Assembly: GCF_023156195.1 (NCBI RefSeq)
Contig: NZ_JAKUKA010000001.1
Coordinates: forward strand, 2,480,001 to 2,544,000
Source of the DNA: Chitinophaga sedimenti
Lineage (GTDB): Bacteria; Bacteroidota; Bacteroidia; Chitinophagales; Chitinophagaceae
Reading direction: 5' to 3'
Length of the DNA: 64,000 bases
Notes under the pieces: model-generated
What the model saw: the letters and a program-made list of their open reading frames with translations, nothing else
Database searches by the model: none
Told to the model about the DNA's origin: nothing
Program-made: the position numbers and the translations under genes
Shown here: positions 1 to 10,894 of the stretch, piece by piece
Layout of the letters: every line of letters starts with the position of its first letter
Position numbering within the stretch: position 1 is the stretch's first letter

Positions 1-383
1 CGGTTAGCCCAGTAGAAACCGAACGACATGCCCATGATAAGGCCCGCGGAGCCAATGCCCCAGAGGTCCAGCGTTTTGAGCGACATCATCACCAGCATGC
101 TTACGCCGCTCAACATCATACCGATCGAATACAGCGTTTTAATATTAAACCGGCTCAATAAAAACCCGTTTAATAAAAACGTAAGCGGGATGCCTGTGTA
201 GATGGTCAGCTGGTAAATCACCACCTTGGTGGGATCGTTGGAATTGCGCATCACATAAGCGGCCACGAAGATGTCGATTACCGGCAACACCAGTGCGTAG
301 ATGAGGTTCGTGAGCGTGAGTATCCGGAAATCGTGCGGCTGCTCCTTAAAGTGTTTTATCTCGCGGGAAAGGTTGTTTAGCAT
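1..383 (-). CDS. MFS-type sugar transporter, N-terminal part (runs off window start)
   Basis: The reverse strand from the ATG at 383 encodes at least 127 residues. It begins MLNNLSREIKHFKEQPHDF and continues with alternating hydrophobic stretches (ALVLPVIDIFVAAYV, YQLTIYTGIPLTFLLNGF, SIGMMLSGVSMLVMM, GSAGLIMGMSFGFYWAN), which suggest four membrane helices before the sequence ends. The start lies 3 bp after the stop of the GH130 gene, so the two are co-transcribed as the last genes of the glycan locus. Seen: a polytopic membrane protein in a glycosidase operon. Inferred: uptake of the sugar released or phosphorolysed by GH130. The family call (major facilitator) rests on the helix pattern and context; a truncated protein cannot settle it. 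Confidence 0.7.
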   Translation of the reverse strand, partial: MLNNLSREIKHFKEQPHDFRILTLTNLIYALVLPVIDIFVAAYVMRNSNDPTKVVIYQLTIYTGIPLTFLLNGFLLSRFNIKTLYSIGMMLSGVSMLVMMSLKTLDLWGIGSAGLIMGMSFGFYWAN

Positions 384-386
384 CTG

Positions 387-1430
387 TTAGCAGTTTAAGG
401 AAGATAAAAGCTGGCTGATGGAAAAATCCGCCGCGCATACCACTTCGTCCGCCGCGCCATAATAAATGGTGACTTTATCGCCTTTTACTATATGCCCGTT
501 CGTAAACACTACCTGTCCAAAAAAGCCAGTCAGCTCATAATCTGCCGAAGGCACCATAATGGGCTCATTGCTGCGCGCAATTACTTTGGACGGGTCATTT
601 AAATCCAGCAGTAACAGTCCGAGACAGTATTGATGCTTTTCATTGGCGCCATGGTAAATTTCCAGCCAGCCCTTTTCTGTTTTGATGGGAGCGGCACCCG
701 CGCCTACGCGTTTGCTGTCCCAGTGCCCCTTACGGGTGGTGGCAATAATCCGGTGATTACCCCAGTAAATACCGTCCGGCGATTCCGCCAGCCAGATGTA
801 ATTACCGCCAATATCCACGCTGCTAGGCCGGTGTAACGTATAATATTTCCCGTTTACCTTTTCCTCGAAGATGGCTACATCCTTATTATGCGGCGGCAAC
901 ATCATACCATGGTGTTCAAAGGTTTTCCAGTCTTTCGTGGTGCGGAGGCCCACACCTACCCCGTTTGGCGACACTGCCGTAAACGTGAGGTAATACGTAT
1001 CCTCCACTTTACTTACGCGGCAATCCTCTATTCCAAAACTTTGCAGCGGCCCCTCGCCATGCAGCGCGGGATAGCCTTCCGGTTCGTAAAAATGAATGCC
1101 ATCATCGCTGCACATCAACCTTAAATGAGAAAGTGTGGTGAGGTAATCCGCGCCTTTATAATTGATGACACGCGGATCGGTGGCGTCCAGTTCAGGCTCG
1201 TTCAGGGGAATTTCAATAATATCGATACCGCCGCTTTTTAACACGGGAAAAGAGATAACGCCTTCCTGCTGTGCGGGCCGTTCGGCCACACGGATGATCA
1301 ACCAGGTTTTACCGTCAAATTCAAACACGCCGGGATTCAACAGGCACGCCACTTCCAGCCCCTGCCGGCTGGGTGGCACATCGGCCGGTCGTAACAAGGG
1401 GTTCTGCGAAAATCGTTTTGCTAATTCCAT
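387..1430 (-). CDS. GH130 family beta-mannoside phosphorylase/mannosidase
   Basis: This 347-residue protein has the usual length of glycoside hydrolase family 130, a five-bladed beta-propeller. Family marks are FGIEDCRVSKVEDTYYLTFT near residue 125-145 (the ED-R segment holds the conserved catalytic Asp), NKDVAIFEEKVNGKYYTLHR near 183-202, and GWLEIYHGA near 255. GH130 members either phosphorolyse beta-mannosyl-glucose or beta-mannosyl-GlcNAc, or hydrolyse beta-1,2-mannosides; the sequence alone does not decide which. There is no signal peptide, so a cytoplasmic location is likely, which favours action on an imported oligosaccharide. It sits between SusD and an MFS transporter, behind an intrinsic terminator hairpin that may lower its expression relative to SusCD. 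Confidence 0.88.
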   Translation of the reverse strand: MELAKRFSQNPLLRPADVPPSRQGLEVACLLNPGVFEFDGKTWLIIRVAERPAQQEGVISFPVLKSGGIDIIEIPLNEPELDATDPRVINYKGADYLTTLSHLRLMCSDDGIHFYEPEGYPALHGEGPLQSFGIEDCRVSKVEDTYYLTFTAVSPNGVGVGLRTTKDWKTFEHHGMMLPPHNKDVAIFEEKVNGKYYTLHRPSSVDIGGNYIWLAESPDGIYWGNHRIIATTRKGHWDSKRVGAGAAPIKTEKGWLEIYHGANEKHQYCLGLLLLDLNDPSKVIARSNEPIMVPSADYELTGFFGQVVFTNGHIVKGDKVTIYYGAADEVVCAADFSISQLLSSLNC

Positions 1431-1442
1431 CTCTCTAAATTT

Positions 1443-1472
1443 AAAAAGGCCGCCGCAACGGGGCGGCGGCCC
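1443..1472 (-). terminator. Intergenic hairpin with T-run between susD and GH130 genes
   Basis: A 9-bp GC-only stem (GGCCGCCGC at 1448-1456 pairing with GCGGCGGCC at 1463-1471) is followed on the minus strand by TTTTTAAATTT. It lies in the 50 bp between the SusD stop and the GH130 start. It looks like an intrinsic terminator inside the operon, so it probably allows partial read-through. Confidence 0.75.
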
Positions 1473-1481
1473 GCTGATACA

Positions 1482-2994
1482 TTATTTCCAACCATCGTTC
1501 TGTGCTACTCCGAGCAGGTCCGCTTCCCGTTGCGGGATGGGCAACAGTTTGTTTTTATCCTGCCAGCCGGCGCCATAATCCTTATAACCTTTCAGGGGAT
1601 CGGCATCGGGAGCGGCAGCCAGCACGGTTTTCGCGAGGCCCCAGCGTACCAGGTCGTAGTAACGCTGTCCTTCGAACGCCAGCTCAACGCGCCTTTCGTG
1701 TCGGATAGCAGCCAGGAGGGCCGTTTTGTCATTGGTTGTTACCGCTGGCAGATTCGTGGCCGGATTGGCCGCGTATTTACGTGCGCGGGCACGTACCTGC
1801 TCTAGGGCAGCCTGCGCGGGCCCCGGCTGGTCCAGGTTGGCATAACATTCTGCTTTCCAGAGCAACACATCTCCCAAACGGATATAGATGTAATCCGTTC
1901 CACCATCGTCTATCAGCGCGGCATTGCTCATAAATTTGCGCACGTTCAACCCGGTAAGCGGCGACCAGGCGGGATCGTAGTTGGTCGTGCCATCTACCCA
2001 TTTATCACCGGCGCGCATCACGGTTGCAGCTAACCGCGGGTCACCGGTTTCAAATTCGTTCACTAAATCCACCGTAGGAATATTAAAGCCCCAGCCCTTG
2101 CCCTGCGGCGCCCATACGGCGTTAAGGATAGCGCCCTGCGAAGGCACGATACCCGCATCATGACGGGCCGCGAAAATGATTTCGCCAGCGCGTTCACCAG
2201 TGCCATTGAAGTTATCTTCGAACTTATCCAGCAAATGATAAGGACCTTTCTCTACTTCCGCGATCTCGTTCAGGCATAACTGCCATTGACCGCGATACAG
2301 GTAGGTTTTGGCCAGCAATGCATGTGCAGCGCCGGTAGTAGCGCGATGGTAATCGGCCGCTTCGCTGTAAGAAGGCTGCAACATGGTGAGCGCCTGTGCG
2401 ATATCCGATTCAATCAGCGTATACACTTCCGCTACGGTTGCTTTCTTCGTATTATCATTCAGGTTTTTATCGGGGGCCATTAAAGGAATCTCTCCGAAAT
2501 TCACTACCAGGCGGAAGTAATAAAAGGCCCGCAGGAAGTATGCCTCACCTTTAATGCGTTTGAGCAGGTTGGCATCGAGCCCGGGAACATTGGCCCCGTC
2601 CTGCAAAAGGATGGTATTGGCCGCGTTGATGCCTTTGTAATTGTAACGCCAGAGTGCCAGTACGTTGTTGTTTTCGGGGAATACCGAAAAGGTCTCCATC
2701 CTGCGCATATCTTCCTGGTCGCCAAGACTGCCGCCTCCTTTCACGGCATCGTCGCTCATTACGTCGCCTATCACCCATTCGCGGGGAATAGCACCGCCGT
2801 TTTCCCAGTCCCAGGCGCCGCGGAAGCGGTTGGTGAGTGGCAGGTAAGCGCCGTCGATAGCAAGTTTGAAGTCATTTGCTTCGGTAAATACGTTTTCCCC
2901 GGTTAATTGTCCCTGCGGGAATTTTTCCAGCTCCTTTTTACAACTGATCGTTGTAGTAGCAGCCAATGCGATATATAAATAAATCAGTTTTTAT
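1482..2994 (-). CDS. SusD/RagB family outer-membrane glycan-binding lipoprotein
   Basis: The protein is about 500 residues, the normal size for SusD. The mature part starts after a TISC lipobox (ALAATTTISCKKELEK), giving a surface-exposed lipoprotein that captures glycan for the SusC channel. SusD hallmarks are the TPR-like region (LKRIKGEAYFLRAFYYFRLV, about residue 140) and the C-terminal LLAAIRHERRVELAFEGQRY segment. The start is damaged: in frame I read KLIYLYIALAATTTISC, directly preceded by a stop within ATAAAAACTG where ATG AAA AAA CTG would be expected. Two missing bases would restore it and make the length divisible by three. The coordinate given assumes that start. It lies about 20 bp after the SusC stop. 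Confidence 0.9.
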
Positions 2995-3014
2995 CTTGAT
3001 ACTTTTTGAAACCG

Positions 3015-6000
3015 TTAGAAACTAAGCTGCACGCCGAAAGTGAAAGTACGCGCCGGCGGATAGGTACCCATATCGATGCCCTGCGCCAGGTCGCCATAGT
3101 TGGCCACGTTATCGTTCGTGTACAATTCCGGGTCCATGCCCTTGTATTTCGTAATGGTAAACAGGTTCTGCGCGCTCGCATAAATACGGGCGTTGTAGAA
3201 GCCGATCCTTTCCAGAGCAGGTGCAGGCACGGTGTACCCCAGTACCACGTTTTTCAAACGCAGGTAAGCGCCATTTTCTACGTAACGATCGGAGTTGCGG
3301 CGGTTGTTGTTGGGGTCCTGAACAGTGGCGCGGGGCGTTTTATTGCTCGTACCCTCGCCATGCCAGCGGTTCTTGTAAAAGTCTTCCTTCTGGTTAAAAC
3401 CACGGGCATCAAAGCTGTTGATGATGTTATCTACTTCGTTATAGATATCGTTGCCTGTTACGCCGTTGAAAAACAGGTTCAGGTCAAAGCCTTTGTAGTT
3501 AGCGCCGGCGCCCACGCTGTACAGTAATTTCGGATTCGGGTTACCGATGATCGTACGGTCACCACCATCGATCACGCCGTTGCCATCCACGTCCACAAAA
3601 CGAATATCGCCAGGACGCGCATTCGGCTGCAGCAACTGACCGTCTTTGTTCACGTATGCGGCAATTTCGGCGGCATTCTGGAACAGGCCGTCTGTTTTGT
3701 AGCCATAAAAAGAACTGATCGGCTCTCCCGCGCGCAGCAATACCTGGCCGGAACCGGCGGAAATGATCTGCTCTTTCGCTTTGTAAAGGGAGATCACTTT
3801 ATTCTGCAACGTGGTCACATTGGCCATCACGTTCCAGGAGAAGTCTTTGCTCACATTGTTGCGATAGTTCAGGTTGAACTCCCAGCCCTTGTTCTCCATC
3901 TTCGCACCGTTTTCATACGGTGGTGTGGCGTCTCCGTTCGTGTAGGAGCTTGGCAGCTGCACCAATATGTCTTTCGTACGGCGGTTAAAGTAATCAACGG
4001 AAACGGTAAGCGCGCCTTTCAGGAATGCCGCGTCCACGCCAACGTTGGACTGAGAAGTTGTTTCCCATTTCACGTTCGGGTTGCCGAGTGTAATGGGCTG
4101 CAGCACACCATTTGCGGTGGAATAGATCGTGGCGAAAGGATAGTTACCGATTTCCTGGTTACCCAGTTGCCCCCAGCCACCGCGGATCTTCAGATCGCTC
4201 AGCCAGCTCACATCGCTCAAAAAAGCTTCTCTTGCAATGTTCCAGCCCACAGACGCGGAAGGGAAATAGCCCCAGCGGTTCTGCTCACTGAAACGGGAAG
4301 ACGCGTCCGAACGCAGGTTTACGGTAGCGAGGTATTTATTATCGTATGCGTAAGACAGGCGACCGAAGTAAGACATCAGTGACCATTCATCCAGGCCACC
4401 GCCACTGAACTGTTGGTTGTAGCCATAGTTCAGCTGTTGCAGGCTTTTATTCTGGTCTGCACGACTGTCGTATCCATTGCGGGAACCGCTCAGGTAATCC
4501 GCTTTGAACGTTACGTACTCGGAACCGAGCGTTACGCCAAATTCATGTTTGTCAATGGTCCTGTTATACGTCAACACGTTCGTCCAGTTCATGGTGCTGT
4601 AACGGTGACGCGATTTGTCCAGCGACTTCACGTCATCGGCCAGCGTGGTCCTGTCACCCGGAATCTGGCCATTGTATTGTTGTTGCTCCGCTACATAGAA
4701 GTCGGTACCGAAATCGGTGCGGAGTTTGAAGTTTTTCAGGAAAGTGGCTTCCGCAAACACATTACCGAGGAGGCGGTAACGGCTGTTCGTACGGGTGCGG
4801 TAGTCGGCAATGGCGAGCGGGTTTTTACCATCACCATATAATAAGGAGCTCTGGTACAAACCTGCAGGCGGCAGATCGGTATAAAAACCGGTAGCCGGAT
4901 CGCGCAAAGGAATTGCATTGGGACGGATCAGCGCGTAGCGCACCACACCGGGCAAGCTGCCCGCGCGGCCACCATCGCCGGATGCACCAATTTCCTGGGT
5001 GCGGTCATAGGTAATATTCAGGTTCTCTCCTACCCTTAACCAGTCTTTCACTGGCTGCTCACGTTCGAGCGTACGCCATAACGTTTAAAAGTGGAGTTCA
5101 CGATAATACCATCCTGGTCGGTGAGATTACCGGCGATGTAGTAACGTGTTTTATCGTTGCCGCCGGAAAAGCTCAGGTTATAACGCTGGGTTTGGCCGGT
5201 GCGGAAAGTAGCATCGAGCCAGTCGGTGTTAGGTAAATTCGCGGCATTGTCCTGGTTGCGGGTGGTGCTGCCGTCATTTGCAAACGCTTCGTTCTGCAGC
5301 TCGATGAACTGGGCCGTGCTGAGCATTTTCGGCAGACCGGTGACATGTGCGGTGCCATAACTAACATCGAGATTTACCTCGTTTCTGCCCGGTACGCCCT
5401 TTTTAGTGGTAACCAGGATGACCCCATTGGCCGCGCGGGAACCATAAATAGCGCTGGCCGCTGCATCCTTCAGCACTTCCATCGATTCAATATCATTGGG
5501 CGAAATGCTGTTAAGGCCACTATTAAGGGGCACCCCATCCACTACGTACAGCGGATTACTGTTATTAAGGGTACCGATACCACGTATACGCACCACCGCT
5601 TCCGTACCGGGAGCGCCGGTTGGCGAGGTGACGTTTACACCGGCTGCCTGTCCCTGCAAGGCAGTGGTAATATCTACCGCCTGCGTGCGCTGGAGGTTTT
5701 TACCATCGATAGATGCAATGGCGCCGGTCACCTGGCTTTTCTTCTGGGTGCCGTAACCTACCACGATCACGTCTTTAAGGGCTACTTCATCTTTCTTTAA
5801 TACGACATTCAGGTCCCCGCTACCGGAGTAGGCCAGGGTTTGCGGCAGGTATCCCATAAAAGTAAAGGTGAGGGCCTGCGGCGCGGTGGTGTTTAAAGTA
5901 ACGGTGTATGTGCCTTCGGGCGTAGTCACCGCCCCATTGCGGGTGTTTTGCTGTACGACGGTCACGCCGGGAAGGGCCTGGCCCTGGTCATCGGTGACCT

Positions 6001-6085
6001 TGCCGCTTACTTTTACCTGTGCGAAGCCTGCGGAGCAAACCAATAAAAGGAGCGCGCAGCTGATCAGGTTCAGACAGTTTTTCAT
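3015..6085 (-). CDS. SusC/RagA family TonB-linked outer-membrane transporter (one frameshift)
   Basis: Two reading frames join into one protein of 1023 residues. The N-terminal part (6085 to about 5050) has a signal peptide (LISCALLLLVCSAGFAQ), a carboxypeptidase-D-like repeat (VSGKVTDDQGQALPGVTVV), and a plug domain with DVIVVGYGTQKKSQVTGA and the SusC-typical NPLYVVDGVPL and EVLKDAAASAIYGSRAANGV. The C-terminal part is the 22-strand barrel ending in RTFTFGVQLSF. The break is near 5049, where CAG-TGA replaces CAG-GTG: one G is missing, and restoring it gives SSQVKDWLRVG. The protein imports an oligosaccharide across the outer membrane with SusD. It is the first structural gene of the locus and is probably activated by the regulator encoded upstream. 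Confidence 0.93.
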
Positions 6086-6263
6086 GTGTGAAGAGTTTTT
6101 TAATAGTTCCTTTAAGAAGGGAAGTTTTTAATGAATGGTGGAATATGTATTTGGTGCAGCCTGGGCTGCTTTAAGTTGCTTTCATACGTGGCGCTTTTTT
6201 GGTTTTAAGACGGGATAAAATTACCCGGGTCGCGACGCAAAACACTGCACTATGGTTTCAAAG

Positions 6264-6341
6264 TAGTGTACAATAGTAACAGGCAGGGGGTATTGCCAGC
6301 CACTTTAATTTATTAATAATCAATAATTTAATAGTGTACAA
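6264..6341. promoter_or_regulatory. Duplicated TAGTGTACAA elements upstream of susC
   Basis: The 10-mer TAGTGTACAA occurs at 6264-6273 and again at 6332-6341, in the 262-bp gap between the regulator stop and the susC start. Direct repeats ahead of a SusC gene are typical of binding sites for hybrid two-component AraC-type regulators. That these are the operators is an inference from position only. Confidence 0.4.
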
Positions 6342-6347
6342 ACTTAT

Positions 6348-9300
6348 CTACACCGCCGTTTGCTGCGCCCTGTACTCATTTGGTGAACATTGATACTGCT
6401 TTTTAAATTCCCGGAAGAAATAGGACTGGTTATTAAACCCTGTCCGGTAAAAAATTTCTGTCACGGTCAGCTGCGTAGTCACCAAAAGTTGGGCCGCTTC
6501 CTTCAGGCGGATGCACTTGATAAATTCGCCCGGGGTCATGTTTGAGAGGGCTTTTAGTTTGCGGTATAACTGCATCTTGCTAAGGTTCATATGTTTCTCA
6601 AGATGCGCGGCGCTCAGGCTGTCGTCGCTGAAGTTGTCTTCTATGAATTTTACGATCTGTTGAAGGAACTGTTTGTCTTCATCCCCCATTTCCTCATCCG
6701 CGATATTGCCGACCGGACTGTCTGCCCGGAACAAATCGTGCATCCGTTGCCGGTATTCGAGGAGTTTCCGCACGCGTACCTGCAGGTGGGTAATATGGAA
6801 AGGTTTCGGAATATATGCGTCCGCACCGGCCTCGTATCCTTCAATTTCATTTTCGATAGCGCCGCGGGCAGATAATATTATAAAAGGTATATGGCAGGTA
6901 CTGGGGGCATTTTTTACTCGGTCGCAGAGTTCGAGCCCGTTCATGTCGGGCATCATCACATCGCTGATGATGAGGTCTGGCAATGCCTGGCGGATCAGGT
7001 CCAGCGCTTCGGCGCCATTTGCGGCTTCATATATAATGTATTGGGCGGCCAGCACATCGCGCAGCAGGTGACGGATCGCGTATTCGTCCTCCACGATTAA
7101 AATGCTTTTACGCTCGCCGGCCAGACTTTCGATCTGCGGCAGGCGATTGGCTTCGGTAAAATCCTGCTCCTGTTTCCCAAGGGGTTCTGCTATGGATTGC
7201 AACAGGGGCGATGGCGTTACATCCTCCTGCTGGATGATATATGCCCCTTCCTCCACGAGCGGCTGCAACGGCAGCGATACCCGGAAGGCGACGCCGCTGT
7301 CTTCGTTCGTAACGGTGATTTGTCCCTGCAACAATGTTACCAGTTGCCGGGTAAAGGCCAGACCAATCCCTGCGCTGAACTTCTCCCGGGGATGGGTGTC
7401 TGCCGCAAAAAAGCGGGTGAACAGCTGTTCCAGCTGTTCTTCGGGAATGGTAATGCCTGAATTATATACACGGATTTCGAGCATGCCGGCTTTCACCGCT
7501 GCCGTGAAAGTAACCTCCTGGTTTTTGGGCGAGTGTTTGCAGGCATTAGACAGGAGGTTGAACATGATCTTCTCCACTTTGTCCTTATCTACCGCGCCTT
7601 CCATACCAGGTGTTATCCGTACAGCGTAACGTAAAACCCTTTTGCCGGCAGAGCGGCGCAAAAAGGCCGGCAATGTTTTCCAGTAGGGCTGAGACATCTA
7701 ACTGTGTATAATAATTTTTAAGAAAGCCCGACTCTGCCCGGCGGAACTCCAGCAGTTGTTGCACGAGGTACGTTAACCTCGACGCCTGTTGCTGCAACAG
7801 CGAGGGAAAGTAACCGCTTTCCTGGCTGCGGTGCCTTTCTGCTGCACCCACAATGAGCGTTAACGGCGTTTGTAACTCGTGGGCAATATTGGTGAAGAAA
7901 CTCAGTTGCTGCTGATGCACTTCTTCCTCCCTGGTGCGTAGCAGGTGCTCCATTTCGAGCTGGTATTTCATTTCCAGCTTATTGCGGCGATACAGGAAAA
8001 TGCCGGTGGAAGTGCCGCCGATCACCAGCAGATACAGCAGGTACGCTGGCCAGGTAAGCCAGAAGTATTGCTTCACATGAAGTTGCAATACAGCGGTTTC
8101 GCCGGTCCAGTTGCCCTCCCCGTTCGACCATTTTACTTTTAACGTATAACGGCCGGGCGGCACGTTGCCATAAGCCACTTTGCCGCTGCCGCCGGAGTAA
8201 TGCCAGGTTTTATCGTACCCTTCCGGGAAGTAAGCGTACTCACATTTTTCCGCATACAGATAGCTGATAGCCTTTAACTGCAGTTCAAAAAGTTACTACG
8301 GCGCTCGAGCGTATATTCAGTAACGTTATTCTGTGCTGGTTGCAATACCTGGTATACGTTGTCTTCCATCAGTTTGCCCCCAACTGCACGCCACTTAACA
8401 ACAGGTTCGGATGCCCGTTCCGGCCGCGTACATTCCCCGGCAGAAAACTATTGAAACCATAGATGCCGCCGAAATACAAATTGCCCGCAGCATCCTTCCA
8501 CACCGCCCCATCGCTGAACTCATTACTCTGCAACCCGTCCTGCTCCTGGTAGTGCGATATATCCGTAGCTGTGGCGCTGATGCGTGCCAGTCCCTTATTG
8601 GTACTCGCCCAGATGTTCCCCTGCCCGTCTTCCGCAATGGCATGTACGGTGTTGTTCGGCATGCCATTATCCGTGGTGAATTTGCCAAACACCGGGCGGG
8701 CCTTGTCTGCTTCTTTAAAAGATAACCAGTTTAAACCATAGCTGGTGCCGATCCACAGACGGCCCTGGTGATCGGGGTATAATGATAGTACATCGTTGTG
8801 CGACAAACTGCCGTCGTACGAAAACGCTTTGTAATGCCTGAACTGCTGTTTCGTGATATCAAACCGGCTAAGGCCGCCGTACCGGCACCCGATCCATAAT
8901 TGATGATCGTTTCCGAAGGCCAGCGAATAAATAATATCGTTGGCGGGACCACTGCCCGTACCGTTAAACAAATACTGCCTGAACCGCGCTACCGCCAGTC
9001 CCTGCCGGGTTTTCACCACCTTCAGCTGTATGAGCCCGTAGCCGCTGGTGCCTAGCCACAATGACCCGTCGACATCCGCCAGTATCGCGTACACCGAACC
9101 AAATACCGGGAACCGCGAACTGCCTTCCAGTTCACTCCAGCGGTATAACTTTTTATGCACGCGATCGTATACCTGGATACCTTTTCCATCGGTACCGATG
9201 TACACGAGACTGTCTGCCGCGTTGAGCAACGCAAACACGGCATTGTTCTCGAGCTGCTCGCCGAACATTGACTTTTGCGAGCCACCACTGATCGATACGA

Positions 9301-10369
9301 TGCCGCTGCCTTTCGTGCCTACCCACAATGCGCCATTTACCTCGGCAAACGCGCGCACGGGTTTGGAAAAGCGGCTTACCTCGCCGAAATAACGGGTTTG
9401 CGGATATATCTTATAGATGCCATTACCATCGGTACCGCACCACAACACGGCTTCACGGCCGCCTGTAAAAGAGGTGATACGTGTGCCCTGCAAGGTGGCA
9501 GCTGCCGTTTTTAAGAAATCGGTGGGCCGTAATTGGGCATCGTACACTCCAAAGCCCTGCGTGGCCCAGGCCAGCAGGTAATGCCCCTGGTAGTGGTGCA
9601 ACGCCTTTACCTGGGCGGGTAAATCCGCCTGTAATAGTGGTTGCAGACTATGTACATCCAGCTGCCGCAGTTGGCGGCCGCTCACTAAAAACAATCTTTG
9701 ATCTTCCGTAAAAAAGTTGCTGATTGCCTGCTCCGTGCGGTACAGGTGAAACCGTCCGTCGTGCTGTGTAAAAGCTTCGAGCCTGCCGTCCGCATGCAGC
9801 AACCATAGACGGTTGGCCGCATCAAAAGCCGCTTTGGCGATACGGTCCCCGCTTAGCGGTAATGCACATACGGTGAAGGAATCGCGGGCGGCATCGTAGT
9901 ACATGAGGCCGTCCTGGCGGGTAAGACAGTACACCGCGCCCGCCTTATCGGTGACCAGTTCATATTCCTGTTCGCTGATGCGGCTGTGCTGGCGCTTTTC
10001 ATAGAAGTAATTAGAAAACCGGCCCGTCAGTTTGTTGTAGCAGGAAACACCTTCCACGGTCGTCATCCAGATGAAACCGCGGGCATCTTCCGCCATCTGC
10101 AGCACGACGTTGTTACCGATACTGCGCAACATATTGTCCTTCCCGTAATTAAACACATGGAACGCGCTGCCGTCGTACATATTAAGTCCGTCCCAGGTGG
10201 CGGCCCACAGCAGGTCGCCGCTGTCCATTAATAACTGGTTTACAGCGCTGTTAGACAGGCCTGTGCGGTTATCGAGTTGTATAAGGTAGTAAGGTTGCTG
10301 ACCGCTGTCGGCGGCCATGCTTTTAATGGTGGCGATCAATATCAGCCATAAAAGGGATAATCTCTTCAT
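6348..10369 (-). CDS. Hybrid two-component system regulator (HTCS), three indels
   Basis: Three frame segments combine into about 1340 residues, the usual HTCS size. In order: signal peptide (MKRLSLLWLILIATIKSMAA); a periplasmic two-bladed propeller sensor with repeated blades (LWAATWDGLNMYDG, LWVGTKGSGIV, LWLGTSGYGLI, LWIGCRYGGLSRFD); a Y_Y_Y domain ending VPPGRYTLKVKWSNG; a membrane helix; HisKA with the phospho-acceptor in FFTNIAHELQTPLTLI; HATPase with NLLSNACKHSP and GIGLAF; a receiver with SDVMMPDMNGLELC; and a C-terminal AraC-type helix-turn-helix (FYRTGFNNQSYFFREFKKQY). Breaks lie near 8371 (G-run, one missing), 8291 (T-run, one missing) and 7605 (one extra base). It is known that such proteins bind an oligosaccharide and switch on the adjacent susCD genes. 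Confidence 0.92.
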
Positions 10370-10444
10370 TCGTGGCCCGTTTAATCGTGCTGGTTCCCTA
10401 CGGTTGCAACAACCGCATTGTTAAAGTTACGTAACAATCGTGCA

Positions 10445-10478
10445 CAAAAAAACCCGCGTCTGTAAAAAGACGCGGGTT
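10445..10478 (-). terminator. Intrinsic terminator after the 10.5-11.7 kb unknown genes
   Basis: A perfect 10-bp stem, AACCCGCGTC (10451-10460) with GACGCGGGTT (10469-10478), is followed by seven T on the minus strand. It ends the operon of unknown genes before the regulator promoter. Confidence 0.85.
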
Positions 10479-10502
10479 CCTCATCACCAGTAGCAGTAAT
10501 CG

Positions 10503-10892
10503 TTAATCTTTCAATTTGTGCAGGTAGTAGGAAAGTTTAAACAGCAGTTCGTCCTGCAACCCCGCGCGCAGCTTGGCTTCGTCGTCGGTGATACCGAGCC
10601 GGCGAAGGCGCTGGTACGCTACATACGAACCGCCCACCAGCTCCAGGCACTCCCGGATCTTTTGCTTGGTTTCTTCTTCCTTCATGCGCTTTTCCACTTT
10701 CTTTTTACTGAGGATCTTTTCCACGAAATAGAAAGCCTCTTTCTCCTCCACCCATTTTCCGTTTACCAGGTGTTGCTGTTTGTACACTTCCAGGTAACAG
10801 TCGTCGAGCTTCAGCACTTCGCCAAATTCCGCGCGGATATCGATCATCACCGGTTTGCCGTTCTGTGCTCCCATACGCTTTTTGAGCAGCAT
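10503..10892 (-). CDS. Unknown lysine/glutamate-rich protein (possible C-terminal half of the upstream gene)
   Basis: The frame encodes 129 residues, with an amphipathic charged helix (FYFVEKILSKKKVEKRMKEE) and a leucine-rich C terminus (ELLFKLSYYLHKLKD). I do not recognise the family. It starts 2 bp after the stop of the preceding frame. Adding one A to the AAAAA run at that junction would fuse the two into GEMGEKIGMLLKKRMGAQ and give a length divisible by three (326 codons). As the window is full of such missing A residues, one 325-residue protein is at least as likely as two genes. There is no signal peptide or membrane segment. Confidence 0.6.
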   Translation of the reverse strand: MLLKKRMGAQNGKPVMIDIRAEFGEVLKLDDCYLEVYKQQHLVNGKWVEEKEAFYFVEKILSKKKVEKRMKEEETKQKIRECLELVGGSYVAYQRLRRLGITDDEAKLRAGLQDELLFKLSYYLHKLKD

Positions 10893-10894
10893 CC

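Noticed and set aside
5040..5060. Programmed frameshift or gene fission in susC
   Set aside because: There is no slippery heptamer or downstream stem-loop; a single missing G restores a standard SusC, and dozens of unrelated genes show the same kind of break.
6100..6345. Small gene between regulator and susC
   Set aside because: All frames are short and AT-rich; the region is best explained as promoter and operator.
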